This document shows positions 23,847-32,568 of a stretch of 64,000 nucleotides of DNA, in pieces. The stretch spans positions 1 through 64,000 of the forward strand of contig CALRKY020000016.1 in NCBI GenBank assembly GCA_943368345.1. Reading direction: 5' to 3'. The position numbers were made by a program, and so were the translations under genes. A model generated the notes under the pieces. That model was given only the letters and a program-made list of their open reading frames with translations. It ran no database searches and was not told the origin of the DNA. Each line of letters opens with the position of its first letter. The stretch's first letter is position 1. This stretch comes from JADCGM01 sp943368345 (lineage in GTDB: Bacteria; Pseudomonadota; Alphaproteobacteria; Sphingomonadales; Sphingomonadaceae).

Positions 23847-24340
23847 CAGGCGGTCCCGATATCGCGCAATTTCGCCTGCAGGCTCAATTTGTCGATGCTG
23901 GCGAGCGGCAGGGCGCAGAATAGAGAAATGCGGTTGTTGAGCATCCGGTAGGCGTCGAAGAATGCGGCGTGGATTTCGGCGTCTGTACCTTCGACCGCTG
24001 CGGGATCGGGAATGCCCCAATGGGCCGACATCGGCTGACCCGGCCACACCGGGCAGACTTCACTTGCGGCGTTGTCGCAAACGGTGAAGACGAAATCGAG
24101 CTTTGGCGCACCGGGGGCCGCAAACTCTTCCCAGTTTTTGGACCGCGCAAAGTCGGTCTTGTGGTTCAGTGTCTGCAATACATGCAGCGCGACCGGATGG
24201 ACGGCGCCCTTCGGTTGGCTGCCAGCGCTATGGGAGACGAAGCGGCCCTGACCAGCACGGGCCAGGATTGCCTCGGCGAGGATCGACCGGGCGGAATTTC
24301 CGGTACACAGAAACAGGACCTGATAGGGGCTGTCGGTCAT
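23846..24340 (-). CDS. arsC: Arsenate reductase, LMW phosphatase-like
   Basis: 164-residue enzyme reducing arsenate to arsenite. It carries the CX5R phosphate loop (Cys12 to Arg18, CTGNSARS), the KNWEEF segment, and a FTVCDNAASEVCPVWPG stretch that supplies further cysteines. This is the branch related to low-molecular-weight tyrosine phosphatases. The C-terminal extension with Cys near residue 142 may take part in resolving. It overlaps the acetyltransferase gene upstream by ATGA. Likely co-regulated by the ArsR protein. Confidence 0.92.
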   Translation of the reverse strand: MTDSPYQVLFLCTGNSARSILAEAILARAGQGRFVSHSAGSQPKGAVHPVALHVLQTLNHKTDFARSKNWEEFAAPGAPKLDFVFTVCDNAASEVCPVWPGQPMSAHWGIPDPAAVEGTDAEIHAAFFDAYRMLNNRISLFCALPLASIDKLSLQAKLRDIGTA

Positions 24341-24858
24341 AAATCCTCCAGACTGCGTTGCATGTAGATATTGTCGAGGCGGCGGCCGAACTTGAAGCCG
24401 ACACCGGCCAAGCGCCCGGCCTTGCGAAACCCGAGCGCGGTGTGGAGCGCCACCGAATGGGGGTCGGCAGCACCGGGTTCGGCACCCCCGATCACCGCAA
24501 TCATCTCGCGAAAGCCGCAGGCAGCTGTTCGGGTCAGCAACGCCGCGAGCAGTGGTTTGCCCAGCCCTCTGCCGGTGCTGCGATGGTCGATGTAGATACT
24601 GTCTTCCGCGGTGTGGACATAGGCCGGGCGTGGGCGGATTTGGGTGGCATAGGCAAAACCGGCGACATGGCTTTCGAGCTCAATGATCAGGAACGGCCAG
24701 CCCGCAGCCTGGATATCGATGATCTTGGCCCGCATCGCTTCGGTGTCCGGCGGGACGGTGTCATAGCTCGCAACACCGGTAAGTACGTGGTGGGCGTAGA
24801 TTGCCGCTACCGTCGCGCAATCATCGGGAACGGCGTCGCGGATGGTGGGCGTCGTCAT
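24337..24858 (-). CDS. GNAT acetyltransferase, ArsN/phosphinothricin acetyltransferase type
   Basis: 173-residue GNAT protein. N-terminal IRDAVPDDCATVAAIYAHHV and central VAGFAYATQIRPRPAY are typical of phosphinothricin acetyltransferases. The CoA loop is STGRGLGKPL, and ALHTALGFRKAGRL comes near the end. Within ars operons this family includes ArsN1, which acetylates the organoarsenical antibiotic arsinothricin as well as phosphinothricin. That role is inferred from operon context. ATGA overlaps on both sides. Confidence 0.85.
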   Translation of the reverse strand: MTTPTIRDAVPDDCATVAAIYAHHVLTGVASYDTVPPDTEAMRAKIIDIQAAGWPFLIIELESHVAGFAYATQIRPRPAYVHTAEDSIYIDHRSTGRGLGKPLLAALLTRTAACGFREMIAVIGGAEPGAADPHSVALHTALGFRKAGRLAGVGFKFGRRLDNIYMQRSLEDL

Positions 24859-25193
24859 TTGGCTGGGTCCGGAGACTTGGGCGCGATCTCCACGCCACAG
24901 ATTTCCGGCCGCCCTTGGCAGCAATCCTCGGTCAGGAACGCCAGCAGGCGGCGCGTGCCGTCATAATCTGCGGCATAGCGAATCGATCTGCCGTGCCGGG
25001 TCGAGCGGGCGAGGCCCGACCGTTCCAGAATCGCCAGATGGTGCGACATGGTTGGGGCTGAGGTTTCGGCGGTGGCGGCAATCTCGCCAGCGCTCAACCC
25101 TTCCGGGCCAGCCCGCACGAGCATCCGGAACACCGACAAACGGGTGTCCTGGGCAAGCGCTCCAAATGCAGAAACGGCGGTTTCAGGAGTCAT
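24855..25193 (-). CDS. arsR: ArsR-family arsenite-responsive repressor
   Basis: 112-residue winged-helix repressor. The recognition helix lies in SAPTMSHHLAILERSGL. Near the C-terminus a DCCQGRPEIC segment (Cys91, Cys92, Cys99) provides a three-thiol As(III) site like those described for alphaproteobacterial ArsR proteins. Ribosome site AAAGAG five bases before the ATG. It heads the arsR-acetyltransferase-arsC-channel operon and should repress it from the AT-rich region just upstream. Confidence 0.93.
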   Translation of the reverse strand: MTPETAVSAFGALAQDTRLSVFRMLVRAGPEGLSAGEIAATAETSAPTMSHHLAILERSGLARSTRHGRSIRYAADYDGTRRLLAFLTEDCCQGRPEICGVEIAPKSPDPAK

Positions 25194-25204
25194 GGCAGCT
25201 CTTT

Positions 25205-25242
25205 GATTTGATGTTTATATAAATATCGAAATATAAAAAAAG
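25205..25242. promoter_or_regulatory. AT-rich ars promoter/operator
   Basis: The only strongly AT-rich stretch in this intergenic region. TTTATAT (25214-25220) and AATATAAA (25230-25237) form an imperfect inverted repeat around ATCG, suited to an ArsR dimer. It would overlap the -10 region of the leftward ars transcript. Confidence 0.5.
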
Positions 25243-25297
25243 AACAAGTCGCAAAAACCCATGCCCAGCCCTTGCGTTGAACGCCGGCTCAAGGCCG

Positions 25298-25331
25298 CTG
25301 TCACAGAACTGCAATCTGATCGTCATAGAAG
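25298..25331 (+). promoter_or_regulatory. Pho box and pstS promoter
   Basis: CTGTCAC (25298-25304), AGAA and CTGCAAT (25309-25315) form a PhoB box with the normal 11-nt period. A third, weaker unit TCGTCAT lies at 25320. TAGAAG at 25326-25331 is a plausible -10. It lies about 90 bp upstream of pstS and about 105 bp from the arsR start on the other strand. Confidence 0.7.
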
Positions 25332-25420
25332 CTGCACGTCGGATCGGTACCGCGCTGTTGTCGGGATTATTGGCGAGTCGGGCGGGTGCCCGTCACGGCC
25401 CCTGCACGGCACAAAGGAGA

Positions 25421-26461
25421 ATGACCTTGCTGAAAAATATTTTGCTCGCAACCGCAGTTGCTGGCGCTGCCCTGACCTCTGCGGCTGTTGAGGCGCGGAC
25501 CCAGATCCGCGTTGTCGGCTCCTCGACGGTCTATCCATTCACCACCGCGGTCGCTGAGCAGTTCCGCCAGCGCTATCCGAATTTCGGGGCACCGATCGTC
25601 GAATCGACCGGGACCGGTGGCGGCTTGAAGCTGTTCTGTGCTGGCATCGGTGCAGCCCACCCCGACATTGCCAACGCGTCACGCCGGATCAAGAAGTCCG
25701 AAGTTGATCAGTGCAAATCCAACGGTGTCACTAACATTATCGAGGTCCAAGTCGGGATCGACGGTATCGCATTCGCTCACGCAAAAAACGCGGCTGACTT
25801 CGGCCTGACAACGGTCGATATCTATAAGGCTCTTGCGGCGAAGCCTTATGGTAAGCCGAATGCGGCTCGTACTTGGAAGGATGTTAACCCGAAACTGCCT
25901 GCTACCAAGATCGAAGTGCTTGGCCCACCGCCGACATCGGGGACCCGCGACGCCTTCAATGAATTGGTAATGATTGCTGGCTGTGAGGCAAACCCATCGA
26001 TGCTTGCGCTGAAGAAGTCGGACAAAAAGAAATACGAGGAGACTTGCAGCAAGGTCCGTGAGGACGGTCCGTTTATCGAAGCCGGCGAGAACGACAATTT
26101 GATCGTTCAGAAGCTGGTTTCGAACCCGTCCGCGATCGGAATTTTCGGCTATTCCTATCTTGAGGAGAATGCCGATAAGGTCAAAGGCGTGGCGATCAAC
26201 GGTGCCAAGCCGACCTATCAATCGATCTCGACCTACGCTTACCCGGCCTCGCGTCCGCTTTATATCTACGCCAAGGGCCAGCATGTCCGTGCGATCCGCG
26301 GTCTGCGCGAATTCCTGGTGGAATATTCGAAGGATTCGACCTGGGGTCCGAAGGGCTATCTTGCCAAGCGTGGCTTGGTCGCCGCTCCTGACGCAATCCG
26401 CGCCAAGAATGCGTCGAACGCCACGGCACTGACCGCGCTTGATCTGGCTTCGGTTAAATAA
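25421..26461 (+). CDS. pstS: Periplasmic phosphate-binding protein
   Basis: 346-residue ABC substrate-binding protein. A signal peptide (LLATAVAGAALTSAAVEA) is followed by VGSSTVYPFTTAVAE, STGTGGGLKLFC and TSGTRDAFNELV, the phosphate-contacting loops of PstS. The ATG at 25421 is only one base from GGAG; TTG at 25427 has better spacing and gives MLKNILLA, so the true start may be six bases later. Its codon usage is plainer (more AT) than its neighbours, as for highly expressed genes. First gene of the pst operon. Confidence 0.95.
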   Translation: MTLLKNILLATAVAGAALTSAAVEARTQIRVVGSSTVYPFTTAVAEQFRQRYPNFGAPIVESTGTGGGLKLFCAGIGAAHPDIANASRRIKKSEVDQCKSNGVTNIIEVQVGIDGIAFAHAKNAADFGLTTVDIYKALAAKPYGKPNAARTWKDVNPKLPATKIEVLGPPPTSGTRDAFNELVMIAGCEANPSMLALKKSDKKKYEETCSKVREDGPFIEAGENDNLIVQKLVSNPSAIGIFGYSYLEENADKVKGVAINGAKPTYQSISTYAYPASRPLYIYAKGQHVRAIRGLREFLVEYSKDSTWGPKGYLAKRGLVAAPDAIRAKNASNATALTALDLASVK

Positions 26462-26467
26462 TCTAGG

Positions 26468-26500
26468 CGGGGCGGTGGGTTTGGTCCCGCCGCCCCGTTT
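26468..26500 (+). terminator. Stem-loop between pstS and pstC
   Basis: CGGGGCGGTGGG (26468-26479) pairs with CCCGCCGCCCCG (26486-26497) with one G-U pair, then TTT. Probably a partial terminator or mRNA stabiliser that lets pstS be expressed above the downstream genes. Confidence 0.7.
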
Positions 26501-26542
26501 CAATTTGTTACTGTTTCCGGAACCGGGGGTTTAAAGGCAGTC

Positions 26543-27946
26543 ATGTCGCTGACAGCGATCACCTTTGTGATGCTCGGGCTAGCCTTGATCGGCTTCCTGA
26601 CCGGACGCGCCCGAGCAGCTGCTTTTTTTCCAGCCGGGAAAATTACGGCGCAGCAAGCTGCGAGCGTTCATTCACGCCCCGGCCAGCACGGCTGGTTCGT
26701 TGCCCTCTGGGCGCTCGTCCCCGCCCTATTGTTGATTGGTGTTTGGGGGCAGGTCTCCAGCGGTGTTTTCGACGCGCAGGCCATTGCCAGCGTTCCGGCC
26801 GCCGAACGCGCGACCACCCAGGTCGATATTGACGCCTTCCTGAACGAGGTTCGCGGCTTGGCGTTGGGTGAAATCGACGCCGGTTTTGACCCGAATTCTG
26901 AAAAAGCAGCTGTCGCCTGGAATGAAGCCCGCGACCGTTACAATTTGCTCGCTGGTGTGCTGGCCGTGGCGTTGGCCGTGGCTGGTGGACTCTGGGCCTA
27001 CACGCGGGTCACGCCGGCCTTCCGCGCTCGCCCACGGGTTGAACGCTTTGTGATGTCGTTGCTGGTGATCGCGTCAACCGTGGCCATCCTGACGACAGTC
27101 GGCATCGTCGGTTCCCTGTTGTTCGAGAGCTACCTGTTTTTCGAAAAAGTATCCTTTGTCGAATTTGTCACCGGCACGGTCTGGTCGCCGCAGACGGCGA
27201 TGCGTGCAGACCAGGTTGGTTCTTCGGGTGCATTTGGCGCGGTTCCGTTGTTCTGGGGGACCATCTTTATCGGTGCCATCATCGCGATGATCGTAGCGAT
27301 CCCGCTCGGCCTGATGGCGGCGATTTACCTGACCCAATATGCCCGGCCGCAAGTCCGCACCTATTTGAAACCAGCGCTCGAAATGCTCGCCGGTGTTCCG
27401 ACGGTGGTCTACGGCTATTTCGCGGCCTTGACGGTTGCCCCGGCAGTCCGCGAATTTGCTTTGTCGATCGGTGTCGAAAACGCGTCGTCGGAGAGTGCGC
27501 TTGCCGCCGGTGCGGTGATGGGCATTATGATCATTCCCTTTGTGTCGTCGATGGCCGATGACGCGATCAATGCTGTGCCGCAAGCGATGCGAGATGGCAG
27601 TCTGGCGATGGGTGCAACGAAATCCGAGACGATCCGCAGAGTGTTGATCCCAGCAGCCTTGCCTGGAATTGTTGGCGGTGTGTTGCTCGCGGTCAGCCGC
27701 GCCATCGGCGAAACCATGATCGTGGTGATGGCCGCTGGTCTGGCCGCAAACATGACCGCCAACCCGTTTGAATCAGTCACCACCGTCACAGCGCAGATTG
27801 TTCAGTTGCTGACCGGTGACCAGGAATTCGACTCGGCCAAGACGTTGTCTGCCTTTGCCCTCGGGCTGGTGCTGTTCGTCGTCACCCTGATCCTCAACAT
27901 CTACGCGCTCAGCGTCGTCAAAAAATACCGGGAGGCTTATGAGTAG
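26543..27946 (+). CDS. pstC: Phosphate ABC transporter permease PstC
   Basis: 467-residue permease, long for PstC because of an N-terminal extension with two extra hydrophobic helices and a soluble loop (residues about 1-160). The BPD_transp_1 core begins near residue 230. Typical PstC segments are LEMLAGVPTVVYGYFAA and the EAA-like loop GATKSETIRRVLIPAALPGI. Works with PstA in the inner membrane. It overlaps pstA by 8 bp. Confidence 0.95.
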   Translation: MSLTAITFVMLGLALIGFLTGRARAAAFFPAGKITAQQAASVHSRPGQHGWFVALWALVPALLLIGVWGQVSSGVFDAQAIASVPAAERATTQVDIDAFLNEVRGLALGEIDAGFDPNSEKAAVAWNEARDRYNLLAGVLAVALAVAGGLWAYTRVTPAFRARPRVERFVMSLLVIASTVAILTTVGIVGSLLFESYLFFEKVSFVEFVTGTVWSPQTAMRADQVGSSGAFGAVPLFWGTIFIGAIIAMIVAIPLGLMAAIYLTQYARPQVRTYLKPALEMLAGVPTVVYGYFAALTVAPAVREFALSIGVENASSESALAAGAVMGIMIIPFVSSMADDAINAVPQAMRDGSLAMGATKSETIRRVLIPAALPGIVGGVLLAVSRAIGETMIVVMAAGLAANMTANPFESVTTVTAQIVQLLTGDQEFDSAKTLSAFALGLVLFVVTLILNIYALSVVKKYREAYE

Positions 27947-29249
27947 CGTGGCCGCCGAGACGCTGCCCCTTGAGGCAGCAACCCGAACGCCGACCGACTG
28001 GAAGTCGGCCGACATGCGCCGCCGTATCCAGAGCCGGTATCGGTCTGAATCCCTATTCAAATTTCTGGGCCTCGCCGCGCTGGCGCTGGCCACCAGCTTC
28101 CTGCTGTTCCTGTTGTTCGACATCGGCAGCAAGGGCATCTCGGGGTTTCAGCGCACCGACGTTGAACTGACCGTTACCTATGATCCGGTTGCGCTGGCGC
28201 TGACCCCGGGCCAATTGACGGCGTCCGGATCGGACGAAGCCCTACAGGGTGCCGACTGGCGGTCACTGCTGGCGACCACGATGGGCGCGAATGCTGAAGG
28301 CATCGTCAGCGATGGTGCCTGGATCGTGCTGCGCGAAACGCTCAGGGCCGATCCCAGCCTCCTTGGCAAAACCACGAAAATCTGGGTTCCGGCGGCAAGC
28401 AATATCGACCTGTTGGCCAAGGGGAAAATTCCACGCGGAGATTCGGGGACCGGCAGCCCGATTACGCCCGAACTTCAGGCCAACTATGATCGGCTCGACA
28501 AGACTGGGAAGTTGCGCACCACGCTTAACACCACCTTCCTGACCTCCGCAGACTCGACCAGTCCGGAACTGGCCGGCATCTGGGGCGCGGCCAAGGGCTC
28601 GTTCCTGACGCTCATCATCTGCATCGGCATCAGCTTCCCCATCGGCGTGCTGTCGGCGATTTACCTTGAGGAATATGCTCCCAAGAACCGCCTGACCGAC
28701 CTGATTGAGGTCAGCATCAACAATCTGGCGGCGGTCCCGTCGATCATCTTCGGATTGCTCGGCCTAGCGGTGTTCCTGAGTTTCTTCGGGATGCCAAGGT
28801 CGGCGCCGCTCGTTGGCGGGTTGACGCTGGCGCTGATGACGCTGCCGGTGATCGTGATTGCGGCGCGCGTTGCCATCAAGGCCGTGCCGCCTTCGATCCG
28901 CGACGCCGCCCTTGGGGTCGGTGCGTCGCCGGTTCAGGTGGTGTTCCATCATGTGCTGCCGCTCGCAATGCCGGGCATCCTGACAGGGACGATCATCGGT
29001 ATGGCCCGCGCGCTCGGTGAAACCGCGCCGCTGCTGATGATCGGAATGCGCGCGTTCATCTCCGACGTACCGTCCGGCTTTGAAAATCCGGCGACCGTGC
29101 TCCCGGTTCAGGTGTTCCTGTGGTCCGATGACGTTGCTCGCGGTTTTGTCGAGAAAACGTCGGCCGCGATCATTGTCCTGCTCGTGTTCCTGCTCGCGAT
29201 GAACGGGCTCGCGATCTATCTTCGCAACAGATTTGAGAGGCGCTGGTGA
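27939..29249 (+). CDS. pstA: Phosphate ABC transporter permease PstA
   Basis: 436-residue permease. The N-terminal third (to about residue 200) is the DUF3333-type extension common in alphaproteobacterial PstA: one transmembrane helix, then a large periplasmic loop. The permease core shows GILSAIYLEEYAP-like and IEVSINNLAAVPSIIFGLLGLAVF segments and the coupling loop LGVGASPVQVVFHHVLPLAMPG. It overlaps pstC (8 bp) and pstB (4 bp), so translation is coupled. Confidence 0.95.
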   Translation: MSSVAAETLPLEAATRTPTDWKSADMRRRIQSRYRSESLFKFLGLAALALATSFLLFLLFDIGSKGISGFQRTDVELTVTYDPVALALTPGQLTASGSDEALQGADWRSLLATTMGANAEGIVSDGAWIVLRETLRADPSLLGKTTKIWVPAASNIDLLAKGKIPRGDSGTGSPITPELQANYDRLDKTGKLRTTLNTTFLTSADSTSPELAGIWGAAKGSFLTLIICIGISFPIGVLSAIYLEEYAPKNRLTDLIEVSINNLAAVPSIIFGLLGLAVFLSFFGMPRSAPLVGGLTLALMTLPVIVIAARVAIKAVPPSIRDAALGVGASPVQVVFHHVLPLAMPGILTGTIIGMARALGETAPLLMIGMRAFISDVPSGFENPATVLPVQVFLWSDDVARGFVEKTSAAIIVLLVFLLAMNGLAIYLRNRFERRW

Positions 29250-30058
29250 ACACCGTCCTATCCCCGGTTTCCGGGGCCGATATGCAATCCGCCGCGCCGC
29301 AGCGCCTGAAAATGCAGGCGAAAGGTGTCGATGTCTTCTATGGCAGCAAACAGGCCATCAAGGACGTATCCATCGACATCGGGCAGGAAAATGTGACGGC
29401 CTTCATCGGCCCGTCCGGCTGCGGGAAGTCGACCTTCCTGCGCTGTCTCAACCGCATGAACGATACGGTGGAGAGCGCCCGGATCACCGGTGATATCACG
29501 CTGGATGGGGAGGATATCTACGCCGCCCACATGGATGTGGTGCAACTCCGCGCGCGTGTCGGGATGGTGTTCCAGAAGCCCAACCCGTTTCCGAAATCCA
29601 TCTATGAGAATGTTGCCTATGGCCCGCGTATTCATGGTTTGGCGCGGACCAAGTCCGATATGGACGGCATCGTTGAAGGCAGCCTGAAGCGCGCCGGCCT
29701 GTGGGAAGAAGTGAAGGATCGGCTGGCCGACAGCGGGACAGCATTGTCCGGTGGTCAACAGCAGCGGCTTTGCATCGCCCGCGCCATTGCAGTCGATCCT
29801 GAAGTCATCCTGATGGATGAACCTTGCTCGGCACTCGATCCGATTGCGACCGCCAAGATTGAGGAATTGATCGACGAACTACGCGGCCGTTATGCAATTG
29901 TGATTGTCACGCACAATATGCAGCAGGCCGCGCGGGTCAGCCAGAAGACAGCGTTTTTCCACCTCGGCACGCTGGTGGAATATGGCGATACGTCGGATAT
30001 CTTCACCAATCCGCGCGAACCACGCACCAAAGACTATATCACCGGCCGCTACGGCTGA
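29246..30058 (+). CDS. pstB: Phosphate ABC transporter ATPase
   Basis: 270-residue ABC ATPase. Walker A GPSGCGKST near residue 56, the FQKPNPFPKSIYENVAYGPR Q-loop stretch typical of PstB, signature LSGGQQQRL, and Walker B VILMDEPCSALDP. It starts at GTG 29246 overlapping the pstA stop. Powers high-affinity phosphate uptake with PstSCA and also takes part in signalling to PhoR through PhoU. Confidence 0.97.
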   Translation: MNTVLSPVSGADMQSAAPQRLKMQAKGVDVFYGSKQAIKDVSIDIGQENVTAFIGPSGCGKSTFLRCLNRMNDTVESARITGDITLDGEDIYAAHMDVVQLRARVGMVFQKPNPFPKSIYENVAYGPRIHGLARTKSDMDGIVEGSLKRAGLWEEVKDRLADSGTALSGGQQQRLCIARAIAVDPEVILMDEPCSALDPIATAKIEELIDELRGRYAIVIVTHNMQQAARVSQKTAFFHLGTLVEYGDTSDIFTNPREPRTKDYITGRYG

Positions 30059-30071
30059 GGAGGACAAGCAG

Positions 30072-30797
30072 ATGGTCACCACCAGCCAGGGACATACGGT
30101 CAAATCCTTCGACGAGGATCTGGGCCAGCTGCGGGCGATGGTCAGCGAGATGGGCGGCCTTGCCGAGGCGCAGATTCTCGCCGCCATTGACGCATTGACA
30201 AAGCGGGATACCGAAGGCGCCGCCAAGGTCGTCGCGCAGGACAAGGCCATCGATGCGATCGAGGCCGAAGTTGAACGGCTGGCCGTCCGGATCATCGCGC
30301 TACGCGCGCCGATGGCGGATGATCTGAGAGAGATCATCGCGGCGCTGAAAATCAGCTCGGTACTGGAACGGATTGGCGACTATGCCAAGAATATCGCCAA
30401 ACGGACGTCGGTGCTCGCCGACACCGGGGCGATCCGACCGGTGTCCATCCTACCCGAAATGGGCCGGGTGGTGGCTGAAATGGTCAAGAATGCGCTCGAT
30501 TCGTTCATTGACCGCGATGCCGAAATGGCCGTGGCGGTGTGTCAGCGCGACCAGGTGGTGGATGATTATTACACCAGCATTTTCCGGGCGCTGCTGACCT
30601 ATATGATGGAGAACCCGCATCATATCACCGCGTCCGCGCATCTGCTGTTCATCGCCAAAAATCTGGAGCGAATTGGCGACCATGCCACCAACGTGGCCGA
30701 AATGGTCCATTTCGGGGTTACCGGCGCACATATCGGCGATCGACCCAAGGCCGATGCGACGCCGTACGAAAAAGTCATGTCGCCGTCGGCAGGATAA
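30072..30797 (+). CDS. phoU: Phosphate uptake regulator PhoU
   Basis: 241-residue all-helical protein with two PhoU repeats. Metal-binding E/DxxxD-type motifs are seen as LERIGDYAKNIAKR (about residue 98) and LERIGDHATNVAEM (about residue 205). PhoU links the Pst transporter to PhoR and dampens uptake when phosphate is plentiful. Ribosome site GAGGAGG precedes the ATG. Confidence 0.96.
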   Translation: MVTTSQGHTVKSFDEDLGQLRAMVSEMGGLAEAQILAAIDALTKRDTEGAAKVVAQDKAIDAIEAEVERLAVRIIALRAPMADDLREIIAALKISSVLERIGDYAKNIAKRTSVLADTGAIRPVSILPEMGRVVAEMVKNALDSFIDRDAEMAVAVCQRDQVVDDYYTSIFRALLTYMMENPHHITASAHLLFIAKNLERIGDHATNVAEMVHFGVTGAHIGDRPKADATPYEKVMSPSAG

Positions 30798-30804
30798 TCG
30801 TCCC

Positions 30805-31512
30805 ATGAAACCGAAGATCCTGCTGGTGGAAGACGACAAAAATCTCGTCGAGCTGGTACGCTACAACCTCGAGAAAGAGGGCTTTGACGTCGTCCAGACC
30901 GACGACGGCGAGGAGGCGATGGTGCTTGCTGAAGAGGAAAAGCCCGATCTCGTCATTCTCGACTGGATGATCGCCAATCTGTCGGGGATCGAAGTGTGCC
31001 GCCGCCTGCGCCGTCAGACCTCCACCGCCAATCTGCCGATCGTCATGCTGACCGCCCGGGCCGAGGAAGGTGACCGCATCCGTGGTCTGGAGACCGGGGC
31101 GGATGACTATATCACCAAGCCGTTTTCGCCGCGCGAACTGGTCGCCCGGATCCGGGCCGTGCTGCGGCGACTGCGTCCGGCCTTGCAGGGCGGCAGCCTG
31201 GATTATGCCGGGATTGTGATGGACACAGCGGCACACAAGGTGCTGCGGGACGGCACCTCGGTGGTGCTCGGGCCGACCGAATTCCGGCTACTGCGGCATT
31301 TCCTCGAACATCCAGGTCGGGTGTTTTCCCGCGAGCAGCTGCTCGATGCGGTTTGGGGCCGCGACGTCTATGTCGAACAGCGCACGGTGGATGTGCATAT
31401 CCGCCGGCTGCGCAAGGCGATTAATGCCGATGACGTGCTGCCGGATGTAATCCGGACGGTGCGAAGTGCTGGTTATGCGCTTGATTCCGACGCGATGGCG
31501 GCAACGGCTTAG
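30805..31512 (+). CDS. phoB: Phosphate regulon response regulator
   Basis: 235-residue OmpR-class regulator. The receiver domain has Asp53 (VILDWMI) as phospho-acceptor and Lys in TKPFSPREL. The winged-helix DNA-binding domain (about 130-230) shows REQLLDAVWGRDVYVEQRTVDVHIRRLRKAI. Expected to bind the Pho box before pstS. It is last in the operon, so it would be self-amplified. Confidence 0.97.
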   Translation: MKPKILLVEDDKNLVELVRYNLEKEGFDVVQTDDGEEAMVLAEEEKPDLVILDWMIANLSGIEVCRRLRRQTSTANLPIVMLTARAEEGDRIRGLETGADDYITKPFSPRELVARIRAVLRRLRPALQGGSLDYAGIVMDTAAHKVLRDGTSVVLGPTEFRLLRHFLEHPGRVFSREQLLDAVWGRDVYVEQRTVDVHIRRLRKAINADDVLPDVIRTVRSAGYALDSDAMAATA

Positions 31513-31596
31513 CCTTGCCGGTTCGCCATCCCCGCTCAGGATGAGGGGAGGGTGGGGTTGTCTCAAGCACGTAGGCAGTGGCACCAACCGCTGCAT

Positions 31597-32499
31597 ATGT
31601 CGTTCCACCTCGTTCACCACCCTGACTATGTCGCGCCGCTGCCTCCGGGGCACAGCTTTCCGATGGACAAATATGCCCTGGTGATGATCGCCTTGCGCGA
31701 GGCCGGTGCAATTTGGGCTGAGCATCTGCCGGAGCCAATGCCGCGGGACTGGATCGCGGCGGTTCACGACCCCGACTATGTTGATGCAGTGCTGGCCGCC
31801 ACCGTCGATCCGGGAATTGAGCGTCGCATCGGGTTTCCGGTCAATCAACGCGTCGCGAGGCGGTCGCAATTGTCGGTCGGTGGCACCTGGCTGGCGGCAA
31901 AATTGGCCTTGAAGCACGGCTATGCGGCGAACAGTGCCGGTGGCAGCCACCATGCGCATGCCGACAGCGGTGCGGGCTATTGCGTGTTCAACGATCTGGC
32001 GGCCGCCGCTTACCGACTGCTGACGGACGGTGATGCGCGGCGGGTGATGGTGGTTGATCTTGACGTGCACCAGGGTGACGGAACCGCGAGTCTGCTGGCT
32101 GGGCGGGCCCATGCCTTCACCTTTTCCATGCACGCCGCGCGGAATTTTCCGGCGCGAAAGGCCCGGTCCTCGCGGGATATCGAACTTCCCGACGGGACGG
32201 CCGATGCGGACTATCTGGCGGTGCTGACCCGCGAGCTTGCGGACAGTCTGGATAGGTTCGCGCCCGATCTGGTGCTGTTGCAGGCCGGGGTTGATCCGCA
32301 TGTCGATGACCGGCTGGGGCGGCTGGCGATAACCGATGCCGGGCTGGTGGCGCGGGACCGGTTGGTCGCCGCCGCGTGCCGAAGCCGGGGAATAGCGCTC
32401 GCCTCTACACTGGGTGGTGGCTACGGCACCGACCGTATGGCGGTGGCAAGGCGGCATGCCGCCGGCATCCTGTCCCAAGCCGCTGCAATGCAGACCTAA
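31597..32499 (+). CDS. Histone-deacetylase-family amidohydrolase
   Basis: 300-residue zinc amidohydrolase of the arginase/deacetylase superfamily. It has the charge-relay histidines in GSHHAHADSGAGYCVFND (residues about 125-142), zinc ligands in DLDVHQGDGTA, and a third Asp in LLQAGVDPHVDD. Bacterial relatives deacetylate polyamines, acetoin-related or unknown substrates. The ATG at 31597 begins the usual N-terminus (FHLVHHPDYVAPLPPGHSFP). Same direction as phoB, 84 bp downstream, but probably its own unit. Confidence 0.9.
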   Translation: MSFHLVHHPDYVAPLPPGHSFPMDKYALVMIALREAGAIWAEHLPEPMPRDWIAAVHDPDYVDAVLAATVDPGIERRIGFPVNQRVARRSQLSVGGTWLAAKLALKHGYAANSAGGSHHAHADSGAGYCVFNDLAAAAYRLLTDGDARRVMVVDLDVHQGDGTASLLAGRAHAFTFSMHAARNFPARKARSSRDIELPDGTADADYLAVLTRELADSLDRFAPDLVLLQAGVDPHVDDRLGRLAITDAGLVARDRLVAAACRSRGIALASTLGGGYGTDRMAVARRHAAGILSQAAAMQT

Positions 32500-32568
32500 C
32501 ATTTTCTTCTTTGCCCCTTATGTCACGCAGGCGTAGGAAACAGCGCAAATAACCGCGCAAGGGCAACA

